Of a stretch of DNA of 56,444 bases, positions 40,587 to 50,012 are shown in pieces. The stretch is from an uncultured Lachnospiraceae bacterium. GTDB taxonomy: Bacteria > Bacillota > Clostridia > Lachnospirales > Lachnospiraceae. The stretch spans positions 1 through 56,444 of the forward strand of contig CANOMQ010000027.1 of assembly GCA_947567595.1 (NCBI GenBank), read 5' to 3'. A program made the translations under genes and the position numbers. The notes under the pieces are model-generated. The model made no database searches, had not been told where the DNA came from, and was given only the letters and a program-made list of their open reading frames with translations. Each line of letters starts with the position of its first letter. Positions within the stretch are counted from its first letter, which is position 1.

Positions 40587-41957
40587 ATGGCACTATTTGG
40601 CAATTTGTTCGGAGGACGTAAGGAGAGTAAGAAAAAGAACGACTGGAAAAAGGAAACTTCGTTTATGGTTGTCATACCGAAAAACGCAGCGGATATCGAA
40701 AATCTTGAGGTTTTGGCAAAAAGACTTGAAAAAACAGATTTTTCAGCATTTGAGGGAATGGAACACCCTGTTTTGCAACTGGTAAAAGATTATGAGTCGG
40801 AGCTTGTAACATTAAAGGACAGCAAACCGTCAGGGAACGGACTGATGCTGAAGGTTGCATCGGGCGAGCTGGAGTATGTGGTGCGTCTTGATACGATGGA
40901 AGTCGAGATACCGGAGATGTTCCGTATCCAGCATTTCTTCCGCGATATTGACATTGAGGAAATCCAGCGTCAGGAGAGAGGCTTAATTGTGGAAATGCTG
41001 TTTGACGAGCATATTTTAGAGTCTTACCATACACAGCTTAAGGTCATCAACCAACTGCTGCCGGATTGTCTTGCGGTCTTAGACGGCAGCTCTGAAAAAG
41101 TGCTCTCAGGAAAATGGGTTGCGCTTGCCGCAAAGTCCAATGTTCCTCCTTCACCAAGATATATCTTTACAGTGCAGGCAGTGTCGGGTGACAGCGACGA
41201 GGTATGGCTGCACAGTCACGGAATGAACCGGTGTGGACTTCCCGAGCTTGAAATTCTAAATTCAACAAAGGAAACTTACAATGACCATTACAATATTATC
41301 GAAACAATGGCAAAACGGCTGCTGGAAAAGGGAGAGACGATAGAAGAAAAAGAGCCGATGTACCTTGCGATGGTGACAAATGAGATTCCATTGATGGCGA
41401 CAATTGTCAACTGGAAAGAGGCGTTAAAGAAATACCCGTCAGGGATTTTGGGCGGCGCAGGCGACAGGAAGGAAAGCCACAATCAAAATACGGACGTGAT
41501 TTTCTGTTATCCGACTCCTGACGCAATGGATAAAAAGCAGTACTGCGAGGTGAGTGTGTTTGATGAATACTTAAATGAAAATCCGATTTACATGCTGACC
41601 AATCAGGAGACAGACCGAATGCGGCGGCTTGCGGCGGAGCGGCTGGATTTTATGCTGAAAATGTTTGGCAGGGAAAAGATTACCATTCTTTTGAAGGTCG
41701 GTCTTGAGGTGGACGAGGAGTTTAAGGAGGACGGCAACAGCTTTGAGCACATCTGGTTTGAGTTCAAGGAGAAGCATCAGGATACGTTTACAGCGGAGCT
41801 CACGCAGGAGCCATATTATGTGAAGGATTTGCACGAGGGGGCTGTGATGACGTTTCCGTACGGGCAGATTACGGACTGGATTATTTTTACGCCTGAAGGC
41901 AGGGTAACGCCGGACGATGTGTACCTGCTTGCGTATGACGGGTGGAATTTGGAATAG
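40587..41957 (+). CDS. DUF4026 protein with DUF2314-like C terminus
   Basis: A 456-residue soluble protein, no signal peptide or membrane segment. The N-terminal part begins with a basic stretch, then VVIPKNAADIENLEVLAKRLEK. The last about 90 residues (WFEFKEKHQDTFTAELTQEPYYV ... ITDWIIFTPEGRVTPDDVYLLA) resemble DUF2314. Function is unknown. The LytTR regulator starts 17 bases after its stop, so all three genes probably share the promoter at 40520. Confidence 0.75.
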   Translation: MALFGNLFGGRKESKKKNDWKKETSFMVVIPKNAADIENLEVLAKRLEKTDFSAFEGMEHPVLQLVKDYESELVTLKDSKPSGNGLMLKVASGELEYVVRLDTMEVEIPEMFRIQHFFRDIDIEEIQRQERGLIVEMLFDEHILESYHTQLKVINQLLPDCLAVLDGSSEKVLSGKWVALAAKSNVPPSPRYIFTVQAVSGDSDEVWLHSHGMNRCGLPELEILNSTKETYNDHYNIIETMAKRLLEKGETIEEKEPMYLAMVTNEIPLMATIVNWKEALKKYPSGILGGAGDRKESHNQNTDVIFCYPTPDAMDKKQYCEVSVFDEYLNENPIYMLTNQETDRMRRLAAERLDFMLKMFGREKITILLKVGLEVDEEFKEDGNSFEHIWFEFKEKHQDTFTAELTQEPYYVKDLHEGAVMTFPYGQITDWIIFTPEGRVTPDDVYLLAYDGWNLE

Positions 41958-41974
41958 TGAAGGGTACCAAACAA

Positions 41975-42700
41975 ATGTTTAGAATTGCCATATGTGACGA
42001 TGAGAAGGTCTTTGCAGAGGAGCTGCGGGAGCTGGTATCCGCCTGTTTGACAAAGAAAGGGATTTTGTTTGAAATTGACTTGTTTGAATCGGGCGAGGAG
42101 CTTGCGGCGCTTGGGGTTGGAATTACCCGTTATACGGCAGTGTTTTTGGACATCAATATGGAAGGAATGGACGGAATCGAGGCGGCGGGAAAAATCCGTG
42201 CAGTCAGCAGGGAAGTGTTTCTTGTGTTTGTGACGGCATATATCAGCTATTCGCTGGAGGGCTACCGGCTTGACGCCATGCGCTACCTGCTCAAGGGGGA
42301 TTTAGACTTTCCCGGCATGGTGGAGGAATGCATGGAGGCTATGCTTGACAGGCTTAATTATGCTATAGAGAAACAGGAGTTTGCGTTTCGGGAGGGCAAA
42401 AAAGAGGTGGCGCTGGAACGGCTGTTGTATGTCGAGAGCCGTCTGCATAAGCTGGAATTCCACGTAATGGAAGATGTGATGAAGGTTTATACGATGTATC
42501 AGACACTGGATAAGGTGCAGGAGCTGCTTGGAGAAAATGGCTTTGTGCGAATCCATCAGAGTTACCTTGTCAATCTGAGACATATCAGGAGCGTTTCGAG
42601 ATATAAGGTGGTACTGACGGACAAAACGCAGCTTGCGGTTCCCAAGGCGCGCTATGCGGATGTGAGTGCGCGGTTTACGCAGTATCAAGGGGAATTGTAA
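41975..42700 (+). CDS. LytTR response regulator
   Basis: A 241-residue regulator. The receiver domain has DDE near residue 9 and the phospho-aspartate in VFLDINMEGMDG (about 58). The LytTR DNA-binding domain lies at about 140-240, with FVRIHQSYLVNLRHIRSV and the end VPKARYADVSARF. It pairs with the GHKL kinase encoded directly after it (the kinase ATG follows its stop codon at once). ATG 41975 is chosen as it gives a complete receiver start. Targets are unknown; LytTR regulators often control bacteriocin or surface genes. Confidence 0.93.
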   Translation: MFRIAICDDEKVFAEELRELVSACLTKKGILFEIDLFESGEELAALGVGITRYTAVFLDINMEGMDGIEAAGKIRAVSREVFLVFVTAYISYSLEGYRLDAMRYLLKGDLDFPGMVEECMEAMLDRLNYAIEKQEFAFREGKKEVALERLLYVESRLHKLEFHVMEDVMKVYTMYQTLDKVQELLGENGFVRIHQSYLVNLRHIRSVSRYKVVLTDKTQLAVPKARYADVSARFTQYQGEL

Positions 42701-43999
42701 ATGTTTGATTATGTGTCTGAGATTTTGATTATACTGGTTGAATTATCGCTTGGTAAAATGCTCTGTGAAATATTCGGTGAGGTGCGTTATAAAGGGTGGA
42801 TTGACCGAATATTGTTTGTGCTTGAGAACATCTGCGTGTTTGTAGTATTGCAGACATTTGGCAGTTTTTTCTTAGTGAAAGAGACTGTGATGATTTGTTT
42901 GTTTACGGCTTATATGTTTTGCCATACTAAAATCGGAATAGGAAAAGCGTTTTTGCTGACACTATTGTATTTTGCAATGTCGTTGTCAGTGGAATATGTG
43001 GTATATTTTTTCAATGATAGTAATGGATTGGTAAGTGCACCAGACGGGAGACAGTATAGCATTGAGAGTATTCTTGTGATACTTCTTGCCAAAGCTGTCG
43101 TGTTTTTGTGTATCCTTATCATAAGGAGACATATGAGGGGAAAATACATGGAACTGTTGTCCGATACAGATTGGATCAGACTTATGATTTTTCCATTATT
43201 TACAATCATATTTGTTTCAGTGCTTGTTTCCGTTTTATGGTATTTGGAAACATTTGAACGGATTATGATGTTGTCTGCTTGCTCGTTCGGAATGCTTGGA
43301 ATGAATATTATGGTATTCTATATCATAAAGGACATTGCGGAGAGGAAGGAGCAGATGTACGAGGACAGGATTTTCCGGTTGCAGGCAGAAAACCGTGCGC
43401 AGATGTACCGCTCCATATCAGAGGGATTTGAACGGCAGAAACGAAGGACGCATGAATATAAAAACCAAATCATTTGTATGCAGGCGCTGCTAAAGGAGAA
43501 ACAGTATGAGCGGCTGGAGCATTACATAAAAGGCATTTACGGCGGGCTGGGGCAGGATGTAAATGCAATTGACACAAACAATGTCATTGTCAATACGGTT
43601 TTAAATACAAAATACCGTGAAGCGCAGGAGGCGGGGATTGTCTTTGTCCTGAAGGTCAATGATTTGTCAGGGCTTGGCATGGAAGAGGAGGACGTGGTGA
43701 CAGTTCTGTGCAATCTGCTGGACAATGCGATTGAGGCATGCAGGAAATGCGAAGGAAAAAAACGCATAAAGCTGAAACTTATGGTGGAGGATGGAGCAGT
43801 AAAGATTGGCGTGAAAAATACATTTCAAACACTTGTTATTTATGAAAATGGAGAGATAAAAACAACGAAAACATTCCGTAAAGAGGAGCATGGAACGGGA
43901 ATTAAAAATATCATAGAAGTGGTAGAAAAGTACAGGGGCACGTATGTGATAAATGATAAAGACAAGGAATTTTACTTTTCAATTGTGATTCCCGTCTAA
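42701..43999 (+). CDS. GHKL sensor histidine kinase (AgrC-like)
   Basis: A 432-residue kinase. Six to seven membrane segments fill residues 1-220. A helical region with the likely phospho-accepting histidine in RRTHEYKNQI (about 249) follows, then a GHKL ATPase with LLDNAIEAC (about 340) and GTGIKNI (about 405). The layout is that of AgrC/ComD-like kinases that detect extracellular peptides, but no peptide or AgrB-like gene is in the neighbourhood, so the signal is unknown. Its start codon follows the regulator's stop directly, implying coupled translation. Confidence 0.92.
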   Translation: MFDYVSEILIILVELSLGKMLCEIFGEVRYKGWIDRILFVLENICVFVVLQTFGSFFLVKETVMICLFTAYMFCHTKIGIGKAFLLTLLYFAMSLSVEYVVYFFNDSNGLVSAPDGRQYSIESILVILLAKAVVFLCILIIRRHMRGKYMELLSDTDWIRLMIFPLFTIIFVSVLVSVLWYLETFERIMMLSACSFGMLGMNIMVFYIIKDIAERKEQMYEDRIFRLQAENRAQMYRSISEGFERQKRRTHEYKNQIICMQALLKEKQYERLEHYIKGIYGGLGQDVNAIDTNNVIVNTVLNTKYREAQEAGIVFVLKVNDLSGLGMEEEDVVTVLCNLLDNAIEACRKCEGKKRIKLKLMVEDGAVKIGVKNTFQTLVIYENGEIKTTKTFRKEEHGTGIKNIIEVVEKYRGTYVINDKDKEFYFSIVIPV

Positions 44000-44012
44000 G
44001 GAAAAGGGTATC

Positions 44013-44050
44013 CCATAAGCAGGCAGTTGGTTGGCTTATGGAATATTTTT
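44013..44050 (+). terminator. Terminator of the two-component operon
   Basis: CCATAAGC pairs with GCTTATGG across a 13-base loop, followed by AATATTTTT. Confidence 0.75.
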
Positions 44051-44177
44051 ATGTCATTTTCTGCTTAAAAGTGTCCGTTTTCTGCAAACGGTATTGAATT
44101 AGAGAATATTGCTGGTAACATTAGTCTGATAGGGATGGTACGTTGTTGAAATTGCAGAACTTAGGAGGAATGATAGA

Positions 44178-45938
44178 ATGGAATTAATATGGCTAATAAT
44201 AATCGGAATTATTTTAATCCTATTCGGATTATTTATTTTGGTGAACATCACTTTTCGGTGGGATCGCTTTTCACAAAAATTTCCGCTGGAGTGGTATCCG
44301 AAATGGAAAGTCAACATGACGAAATATGTATATGAAACATATGGGGACAAAGGACTTAGAAAGTATTTTTTGTTCCTGTTTTTCTTGTTTACCGGCATTG
44401 GGATTTTGTTCTGCGTCAGGGGAACAAAAGAAATGGCAGAGCGTGGGCAGATAGAAGATTTTCCGCAGATTTGGGAGGGAGATACGGTTCCCTTTGCCGG
44501 AGGAATGCTGACACTGGATGAAGTGGGAATGCCGGATCGTTTTACGGCAATGCGGTTTAATCTGGATGAAAACAGATATGAAGAGGTCGAGGTAAAAGCG
44601 GATATGCATGGTGAGCATATGCTGCTGTTCAAGACAAGGCTGACAAACAACAGCAGTGAAACGCTGCGCATTGTCCATGAGGATTTGAAATTTTATGCAA
44701 AACCGCCCGAAGAAGGAAACAACATCAATGGACGCGCGGCTGTTGATGGTTATTTGTACCATGATAATCCCATAGAGCTGGAAGCAGGGGAGCGTGTGTC
44801 GGTTTGGTTTTGGCTGAGCCTCACCGAGGAGGAACTCAACCAGTCTTTTTGGTTTGTCTTGCAGTATGGCAGTACGGGGTGTCTGGTGGGCAATGGGCAG
44901 AAGGCAGCAACAATTAAAAATATGGACTCCCCAATTGATAATACACAGCGTGTAAGTGAGCAGGCGGGCTATGTTGGATATCAGGATTTGGACATTGATG
45001 CGTATGTCACGCTGAATGATTATAAAAACATGAAGGTTTCGGTACATAAGCCTGCGATAAAGGATGAGGATATTGAGCAATATATCAACAGTGAACTACT
45101 GAAAGGGGATATTACAGACCGTGCAGTAGAATATGGTGATGTCATAAACATTGATTACGCAATAGGAAAATACGGCGAAGACGGTGAGGTATATGAAGAC
45201 AGCATGGCAAGCGGATATGAACTTGAGATTGGTTCCGGTTCATCTATTGAAGGACTTGAGGAGGGGCTTATCGGTGCCATGCCGGGAGATGCGGTTGACT
45301 TGAATCTGGTACTTGAAGGAGAGCCTGCAGTGTTGACTGTAGTAGTAAACAGTATTGTCAGGACGAAGTATGCAAATGTGTCAGATGAAGATTTGGAACG
45401 GCTTGGGCTTTCCTATGAGAATAAGGAAGCGCTTTGGGAGGCAGCAAAGGCAGAAGTTGAGAAGAATGCCGAGGAGGAGTTTGCGGATTCAAAAATAAAC
45501 GCGATTTTAGAGCAGGTGTTAAGTGAGAGTACAATAAAATCTGTTCCCGAGTATCTTGTGGAGGAACTGATACAAGAAGTAATGCTTGGTATGGAAGCGA
45601 CGTCTAAGAGTTATTATGGTGCAGATTTTGAGCAGTATTTAGAGGAGATAGAGAATAAAACACTTGATGAGTTTGTGGTGGAGCTTCGTCCGGAATGTAA
45701 GAGGAAAGTAAAATGGTATTTGATATTGGAGGCGCTTGCAAGGGCGGAAGGGATTGAACTTACAGATGATTTGCTCCGTGAGTATGCAAAAAAAGAAATA
45801 ATGATTTCTGACAATGACATGGCGGATCTGTATATTGACAGCGTCGGGTATACCATGTACAGAATGTCTGTATTGCAGGAAATGCTTGGGGAACGTTTCG
45901 ATGAGATGATTACGGTGGAGGAAATAACAGAGGAATAG
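44178..45938 (+). CDS. Membrane-anchored trigger-factor-like chaperone
   Basis: A 586-residue protein. Membrane segments at about residues 3-25 and 63-80; the following 190 residues form a beta-rich domain (TRLTNNSSETLRIVHEDLKF) like a DUF4352-type extracellular module. From about 295 it follows trigger factor without the ribosome-binding part: a FKBP-type prolyl isomerase domain (GDVINIDYAIG ... GSGSSIEGLEEGLIGAMPGD) and then the helical SurA/trigger-factor C-terminal chaperone domain (SVPEYLVEELIQE ... LAYAxxE-like LLREYAKKE). Normal trigger factor is a soluble ribosome-bound protein; this form would act at the membrane, perhaps on secreted proteins. Confidence 0.82.
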   Translation: MELIWLIIIGIILILFGLFILVNITFRWDRFSQKFPLEWYPKWKVNMTKYVYETYGDKGLRKYFLFLFFLFTGIGILFCVRGTKEMAERGQIEDFPQIWEGDTVPFAGGMLTLDEVGMPDRFTAMRFNLDENRYEEVEVKADMHGEHMLLFKTRLTNNSSETLRIVHEDLKFYAKPPEEGNNINGRAAVDGYLYHDNPIELEAGERVSVWFWLSLTEEELNQSFWFVLQYGSTGCLVGNGQKAATIKNMDSPIDNTQRVSEQAGYVGYQDLDIDAYVTLNDYKNMKVSVHKPAIKDEDIEQYINSELLKGDITDRAVEYGDVINIDYAIGKYGEDGEVYEDSMASGYELEIGSGSSIEGLEEGLIGAMPGDAVDLNLVLEGEPAVLTVVVNSIVRTKYANVSDEDLERLGLSYENKEALWEAAKAEVEKNAEEEFADSKINAILEQVLSESTIKSVPEYLVEELIQEVMLGMEATSKSYYGADFEQYLEEIENKTLDEFVVELRPECKRKVKWYLILEALARAEGIELTDDLLREYAKKEIMISDNDMADLYIDSVGYTMYRMSVLQEMLGERFDEMITVEEITEE

Positions 45939-45986
45939 TATAGGTCAAAATTAATATTCAAGGACTGTTTATGCGATTTTCGCCTC

Positions 45987-46015
45987 TTGACTTTTTTTGG
46001 TATGTATAGTAAAGT
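45987..46015 (+). promoter_or_regulatory. Promoter of the trmB-lysA pair
   Basis: TTGACT, 17 bases, TAAAGT; the GTG start lies 39 bases downstream. Confidence 0.6.
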
Positions 46016-46053
46016 GTTTCTGAAAAGAACTACTAATAAAGGATGGTGGAATT

Positions 46054-46776
46054 GTGGATAATACCGTTTTGGGAGTTCTTACAGAAAAATTGTTGAAGTT
46101 CGGTCTTACAAGGCAGGAAGCGTCAATATACCTGTGCCTTCTGCGCAATAAGGAGCTGTCAGGCTATGAAGTGTCAAAGCTCACCGGAATTTCGCGATCC
46201 AATGTTTACAGCGCTTTGGCAGCGCTTGTGGATGAGGGAGCAGCGTATTTGCTGGAAGGAGAAACCAACAAGTACATGGCAGTGTCCATTGATGATTTCT
46301 GTCAAAACAAAATAAGGGAGCTTGGCAGGCTAAAAGACGAGCTTACCAGACAGATACCGCAGATAGAGCCGAATACGGAGGGATATATCACCATCAGCAG
46401 CCACAGGCATATTATGGATAAAATCCATAACATGTTAGAACATGTGGAGTACCGGGTGTACCTGTCAATGCCAATGCAGTTTATTGAGCAGGTAAGGGAA
46501 GATTTGGAACGGCTGACAGCGGAAGGGAAAAAAGTGGTGCTTTTGCTTGCTGAACCGTTAGAGCCTGCGCCAAAAGGCAGTATTTTTTACGTGACAGGGA
46601 AACAGGATACGCAGCTAAGGCTGATTGTGGACTCGGCGTATGTACTTACGGGTGAGATGACAGGCTCAGATACGGATAGCTGTCTCTACTGCGGACAGAA
46701 AAATTTTGTGAATGTTTTCAAGGACTCCCTTAGGAATGAAATCAAACTGATAGAACTGACAAAAGGAAAGGAATGA
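46054..46776 (+). CDS. TrmB-family transcriptional regulator
   Basis: A 240-residue regulator with a winged helix at residues 8-75 (LLKFGLTRQEASIYLCLLRN ... SNVYSALAALVDEGAAYLLEG), a coiled coil linker, and a C-terminal effector domain (about 105-240) of phospholipase D-like TrmB type, with CxxC (CLYCGQ) near 215. TrmB proteins are mostly archaeal sugar regulators but occur in Clostridia. GTG 46054 has AAGGATGGTGG ahead. The decarboxylase gene starts ten bases after its stop, so it likely controls that operon. Confidence 0.85.
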   Translation: MDNTVLGVLTEKLLKFGLTRQEASIYLCLLRNKELSGYEVSKLTGISRSNVYSALAALVDEGAAYLLEGETNKYMAVSIDDFCQNKIRELGRLKDELTRQIPQIEPNTEGYITISSHRHIMDKIHNMLEHVEYRVYLSMPMQFIEQVREDLERLTAEGKKVVLLLAEPLEPAPKGSIFYVTGKQDTQLRLIVDSAYVLTGEMTGSDTDSCLYCGQKNFVNVFKDSLRNEIKLIELTKGKE

Positions 46777-46786
46777 AGCTGGTACA

Positions 46787-48058
46787 ATGAGAAAAGAGGC
46801 ATTTGTTACAAAGGAACAGATTGAGGAGATTGTAAAGACATATCCGACGCCGTTTCATATTTATGACGAAAAAGGCATTCGGGAAAATGCAAAGGCGTTA
46901 AAGGAGGCGTTTTCGTGGAATAAGGGCTTTAAGGAATATTTTGCGGTCAAGGCGACGCCGAACCCGTTTTTAATTGATATTTTACGCGACTACGGCTGCG
47001 GCTGTGACTGTTCGTCGCTTACGGAACTGATGCTGAGCGACGCGATGGGGGTATCGGGGGAGGACATTATGTTTTTGTCGAATGATACGCCTGCGGAGGA
47101 GTTCGTGTATGCGGCAAAGCTTGGCGCAACAATAAATTTGGACGATATTACACATATTGCGTTTTTGGAAAAGACGATTGGAAAGCTGCCGGAAACGCTT
47201 TCCTGCCGTTATAATCCGGGCGGAGTTTTTAAAATCAGCACGGACATTATGGACAATCCGGGCGACGCGAAATATGGCTTTACGACGGAGCAGCTTTTTG
47301 AGGGCTTTCGGATTTTGAAGGAAAAGGGCGTGAAGAATTTCGGGCTCCACTCGTTCCTTGCGAGCAACACGGTGACAAACGAATATTATCCGACGCTTGC
47401 AAAGACGCTGTTTGAGACGGCAGTGCGGCTGAAGGAAGAGGTTGGAGTAAGTGTGAAGTTTATTAACCTTTCGGGCGGCATTGGTATTCCGTACAGACCG
47501 GATCAGGAGCCGAATGACATTCGGGAAATCGGAGAGGGCGTGCGGAAGGTTTACGAGGAGGTGCTTGTGCCTGCCGGACTGGGTGACGTGGCGATTTACA
47601 CGGAGCTTGGGCGGTTTATGATGGGGCCATACGGACATCTTGTTGTCAAGGCAATCCATGAGAAGCATACGCATAAGGAGTATATCGGCGTGGACGCATG
47701 CGCCGTGAATTTAATGCGTCCGGCGATGTACGGGGCGTATCATCATATTACAGTGCTTGGGAAAGAGAACGAGCCGTGTGAGTATAAATATGATGTGACA
47801 GGTTCACTTTGTGAAAATAATGACAAATTCGCGGTGGACAGAATGCTGCCTAAGATTGAGATTGGTGATTATCTTGTCATTCATGACACGGGGGCGCATG
47901 GCTTTGCGATGGGGTATAATTATAACGGGAAGCTAAAGTCGGCGGAGCTGCTGCTCAAAGAGGACGGGAGCGTGCAGCTAATCCGGCGCGCGGAGACACC
48001 GAAGGACTATTTTGCGACGTTTGATGGGTTTGAGATATATAAGAAGCTTGGGGGCTGA
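46787..48058 (+). CDS. lysA: Diaminopimelate decarboxylase-type PLP enzyme
   Basis: A 423-residue fold type III PLP decarboxylase. The PLP lysine is K55 in YFAVKATPNP; other marks are LHSF (about 188), the phosphate-binding SGGIGIPY (about 230), and CAVNLMRPAMYGAYH (about 305), which lies where LysA enzymes bind substrate, then TGSLCENND with the active cysteine (about 346). The likely reaction is meso-diaminopimelate to lysine and CO2. Since it is coupled to a TrmB regulator and not to other lysine genes, a related acid substrate is possible. Confidence 0.85.
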   Translation: MRKEAFVTKEQIEEIVKTYPTPFHIYDEKGIRENAKALKEAFSWNKGFKEYFAVKATPNPFLIDILRDYGCGCDCSSLTELMLSDAMGVSGEDIMFLSNDTPAEEFVYAAKLGATINLDDITHIAFLEKTIGKLPETLSCRYNPGGVFKISTDIMDNPGDAKYGFTTEQLFEGFRILKEKGVKNFGLHSFLASNTVTNEYYPTLAKTLFETAVRLKEEVGVSVKFINLSGGIGIPYRPDQEPNDIREIGEGVRKVYEEVLVPAGLGDVAIYTELGRFMMGPYGHLVVKAIHEKHTHKEYIGVDACAVNLMRPAMYGAYHHITVLGKENEPCEYKYDVTGSLCENNDKFAVDRMLPKIEIGDYLVIHDTGAHGFAMGYNYNGKLKSAELLLKEDGSVQLIRRAETPKDYFATFDGFEIYKKLGG

Positions 48059-48149
48059 AAGAATAAAGCTTTACACTTGTTTGGTAATCTGTTATGATAA
48101 AATTGTAATAATCAGAGTACAGAGTATCCATGAAAACAGGTGATTGTGT

Positions 48150-48332
48150 ATGCTAAGTGAAAAAGAATTGAATGTAAACCTTTTAGATCAGTTAGACTTA
48201 ATAGAGCGGTTAGAGATGGCAGACAGCGAAGGCGGCTATGAAAAGATAAAGCGGCAGCTTGTATTTGAAAAGAAATGTATTGAACGTAAGCTATATCAGA
48301 AACCGCCAATTACAGAAACAAATAAAGAATGA
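48150..48332 (+). CDS. Small protein of unknown function
   Basis: A 60-residue protein, mostly helical (LLDQLDLIERLEMADSEGGY). Length and two-helix look resemble Spo0E-type peptides but the SQELD signature is absent. ATG 48150 is preferred over the TTG at 48144; an AGGTGA site is about ten bases ahead. A terminator follows 26 bases later. Confidence 0.5.
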   Translation: MLSEKELNVNLLDQLDLIERLEMADSEGGYEKIKRQLVFEKKCIERKLYQKPPITETNKE

Positions 48333-48358
48333 AACAGTATTTATGGTCATTTCTTAAA

Positions 48359-48403
48359 GAAAAAACGGAGAACCTTGTTTTAAGCATGGTTTTCCGTTTT
48401 TTC
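48359..48403. terminator. Bidirectional terminator
   Basis: GAAAAAACGGAGAACC pairs with GGTTTTCCGTTTTTTC (one mismatch) around a 13-base loop, between converging genes. Confidence 0.88.
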
Positions 48404-48421
48404 TATAGATTAAAACTATTT

Positions 48422-49750
48422 TTATGCTTTTTTCTTTGCCGTTGATGTTACAAGAAACAGGCTTGCGAGCAGTGAAACAATGTATAATGCAAAAGTGAGA
48501 TAAAGCACTGCCTGATACCCTGTCGGGTTGATTTCGTATTCATGTCCGTCCACTAAAATCGTGCTCCATTCCCCGACCTTATTGACGATTAAGGTTGCAA
48601 CCTGATTGCCCGTAAGTCCCGCAATCGCCCACGCGGAAAGCGTAATACCGTGGATTGCACTGATATTGCCCATGCCGTAATGGTCGGAGAGCAGTGTCGG
48701 AACGTTGCTGAACCCGCCGCCGTAGCCTGCGTTGACTGCAAAGAGCAGAACAAGCACAATTACAGTAAGCAGCGCGCTTGTAGGCAATCCGTTGATGACA
48801 TTGTCACCCTGCTTTGCGATTGCCTGCGTAATGATTGCAAGCCCTGTCACGATAAGGGACATGATAAACATAATCTTATAAACCGTATTTCGGTCTTTCA
48901 TCTTATCCGCCCAAGCAGAGAACCCAAGACGTCCGCCTGCGTTAAATACGGCAGTGATGGAAGAAAGTATGCCTGCTATTGCGCCAAGACCGATACACTT
49001 GATAATCATTTTCTCCTGTGAAATCAGTGCAAGACCGCAGGTGATATTTAAGTAGAACATCAGCCAGATGCCGACAAACACAACAGGCTTTGTCTTAATC
49101 ACGTCAATCGCGCTAGGTCCCTTGTCCGCCCCGGTCGGTTCATGCCAGCCCTCGGGCTTTGCAAGAAGGAGATGACCGACAAACATCATCACGAAGTACA
49201 CGCACGCAAGGATAAGGAACATCTTGTAAATGCCGCCGTCGCCAAGCGAGTTTAACAGTGTCTGCATAATCGGGCTTGCGATTGCCTTCGCCGCGCCAAA
49301 TCCCGCAACGGCAAGACCTGTCGCAAGACCTTTGCGGTCGCTGAACCATAACATCAGCGTCTTTACAGGGGAAAGGTATCCTGTACCAAGACCAACGCCC
49401 ATGATAAAGCCGTAGCATATGTAGATACCAATCAGCGCCAGTACGTTTCCGGGATTGTTTCCGCCGTACCAGATAAAGAAGCCCGTGCCTGCCATACCGC
49501 CTGCAAAGCAGATTGCGGCAATCAGGGAAGAACGGTGAATGTCCTTTTCAACGACATTGCCAAGAAACGCGGCAGACATGCCGAGGAAAAAGATGGCGAA
49601 GCTGAACGCCCATTCCGTTGCGCTCTTAGAAAAACCGATGTAGTCGGCAATTTCCTGACTGAAAATTGACCAACAGTATACAGTACCGATACTGCAGTGG
49701 AGTAACAATGCAGGAATTGCTGCACGTATCCATTTGTTTTGCACTTTCAT
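48422..49750 (-). CDS. OFA-family MFS transporter
   Basis: A 442-residue protein with 12 predicted membrane helices. The start (WIRAAIPALLLHCSIGTVYCWSIFSQEI) and segments LGTGYLSPVKTLMLWFSDRKGLATGLAVAGFGAAK and GLTGNQVATLIVNKVGEW are characteristic of the oxalate/formate antiporter family of major facilitators. The substrate is probably a small carboxylate; no oxalate or formate gene is next to it. The cytosolic end is short. Its upstream region, 240 bases, is AT-rich and contains AAGGAACTAAGGTTC and ATTCCTT repeats near 49765-49787. Confidence 0.9.
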   Translation of the reverse strand: MKVQNKWIRAAIPALLLHCSIGTVYCWSIFSQEIADYIGFSKSATEWAFSFAIFFLGMSAAFLGNVVEKDIHRSSLIAAICFAGGMAGTGFFIWYGGNNPGNVLALIGIYICYGFIMGVGLGTGYLSPVKTLMLWFSDRKGLATGLAVAGFGAAKAIASPIMQTLLNSLGDGGIYKMFLILACVYFVMMFVGHLLLAKPEGWHEPTGADKGPSAIDVIKTKPVVFVGIWLMFYLNITCGLALISQEKMIIKCIGLGAIAGILSSITAVFNAGGRLGFSAWADKMKDRNTVYKIMFIMSLIVTGLAIITQAIAKQGDNVINGLPTSALLTVIVLVLLFAVNAGYGGGFSNVPTLLSDHYGMGNISAIHGITLSAWAIAGLTGNQVATLIVNKVGEWSTILVDGHEYEINPTGYQAVLYLTFALYIVSLLASLFLVTSTAKKKA

Positions 49751-49926
49751 ACAAATCCTCCATTCTTAAGGAATGAACCTTAGTTCCTTTTTTATTTTTT
49801 TTGATTGACATAAAATTATCAATCTGTAGATAAAACAATCATAGCAGATTATAAAATAAAAAGCAAGATTACATAAAAATTACATGAAAATCTATAAAAA
49901 AATTCTAAATAATTGGCAAAATGCGC

Positions 49927-49955
49927 TTGCAAATTATGGAATAGTTTGGCATATT
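49927..49955 (+). promoter_or_regulatory. Promoter of the greA-like gene
   Basis: TTGCAA, 17 bases, CATATT. Confidence 0.6.
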
Positions 49956-50012
49956 AAAATACATATTCATTTTTTTGAATAAAACGTAATGTTTGGGAGG
50001 AAGTGGTACGCA

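Noticed and set aside
41975-43999. Agr-type quorum-sensing locus
   Set aside because: Regulator and kinase fit, but no AgrB-like protease or small peptide gene lies around them; the preceding gene is a DUF4026 protein.
48150-48332. Spo0E-type phosphatase
   Set aside because: The size fits, but the SQELD signature is missing.
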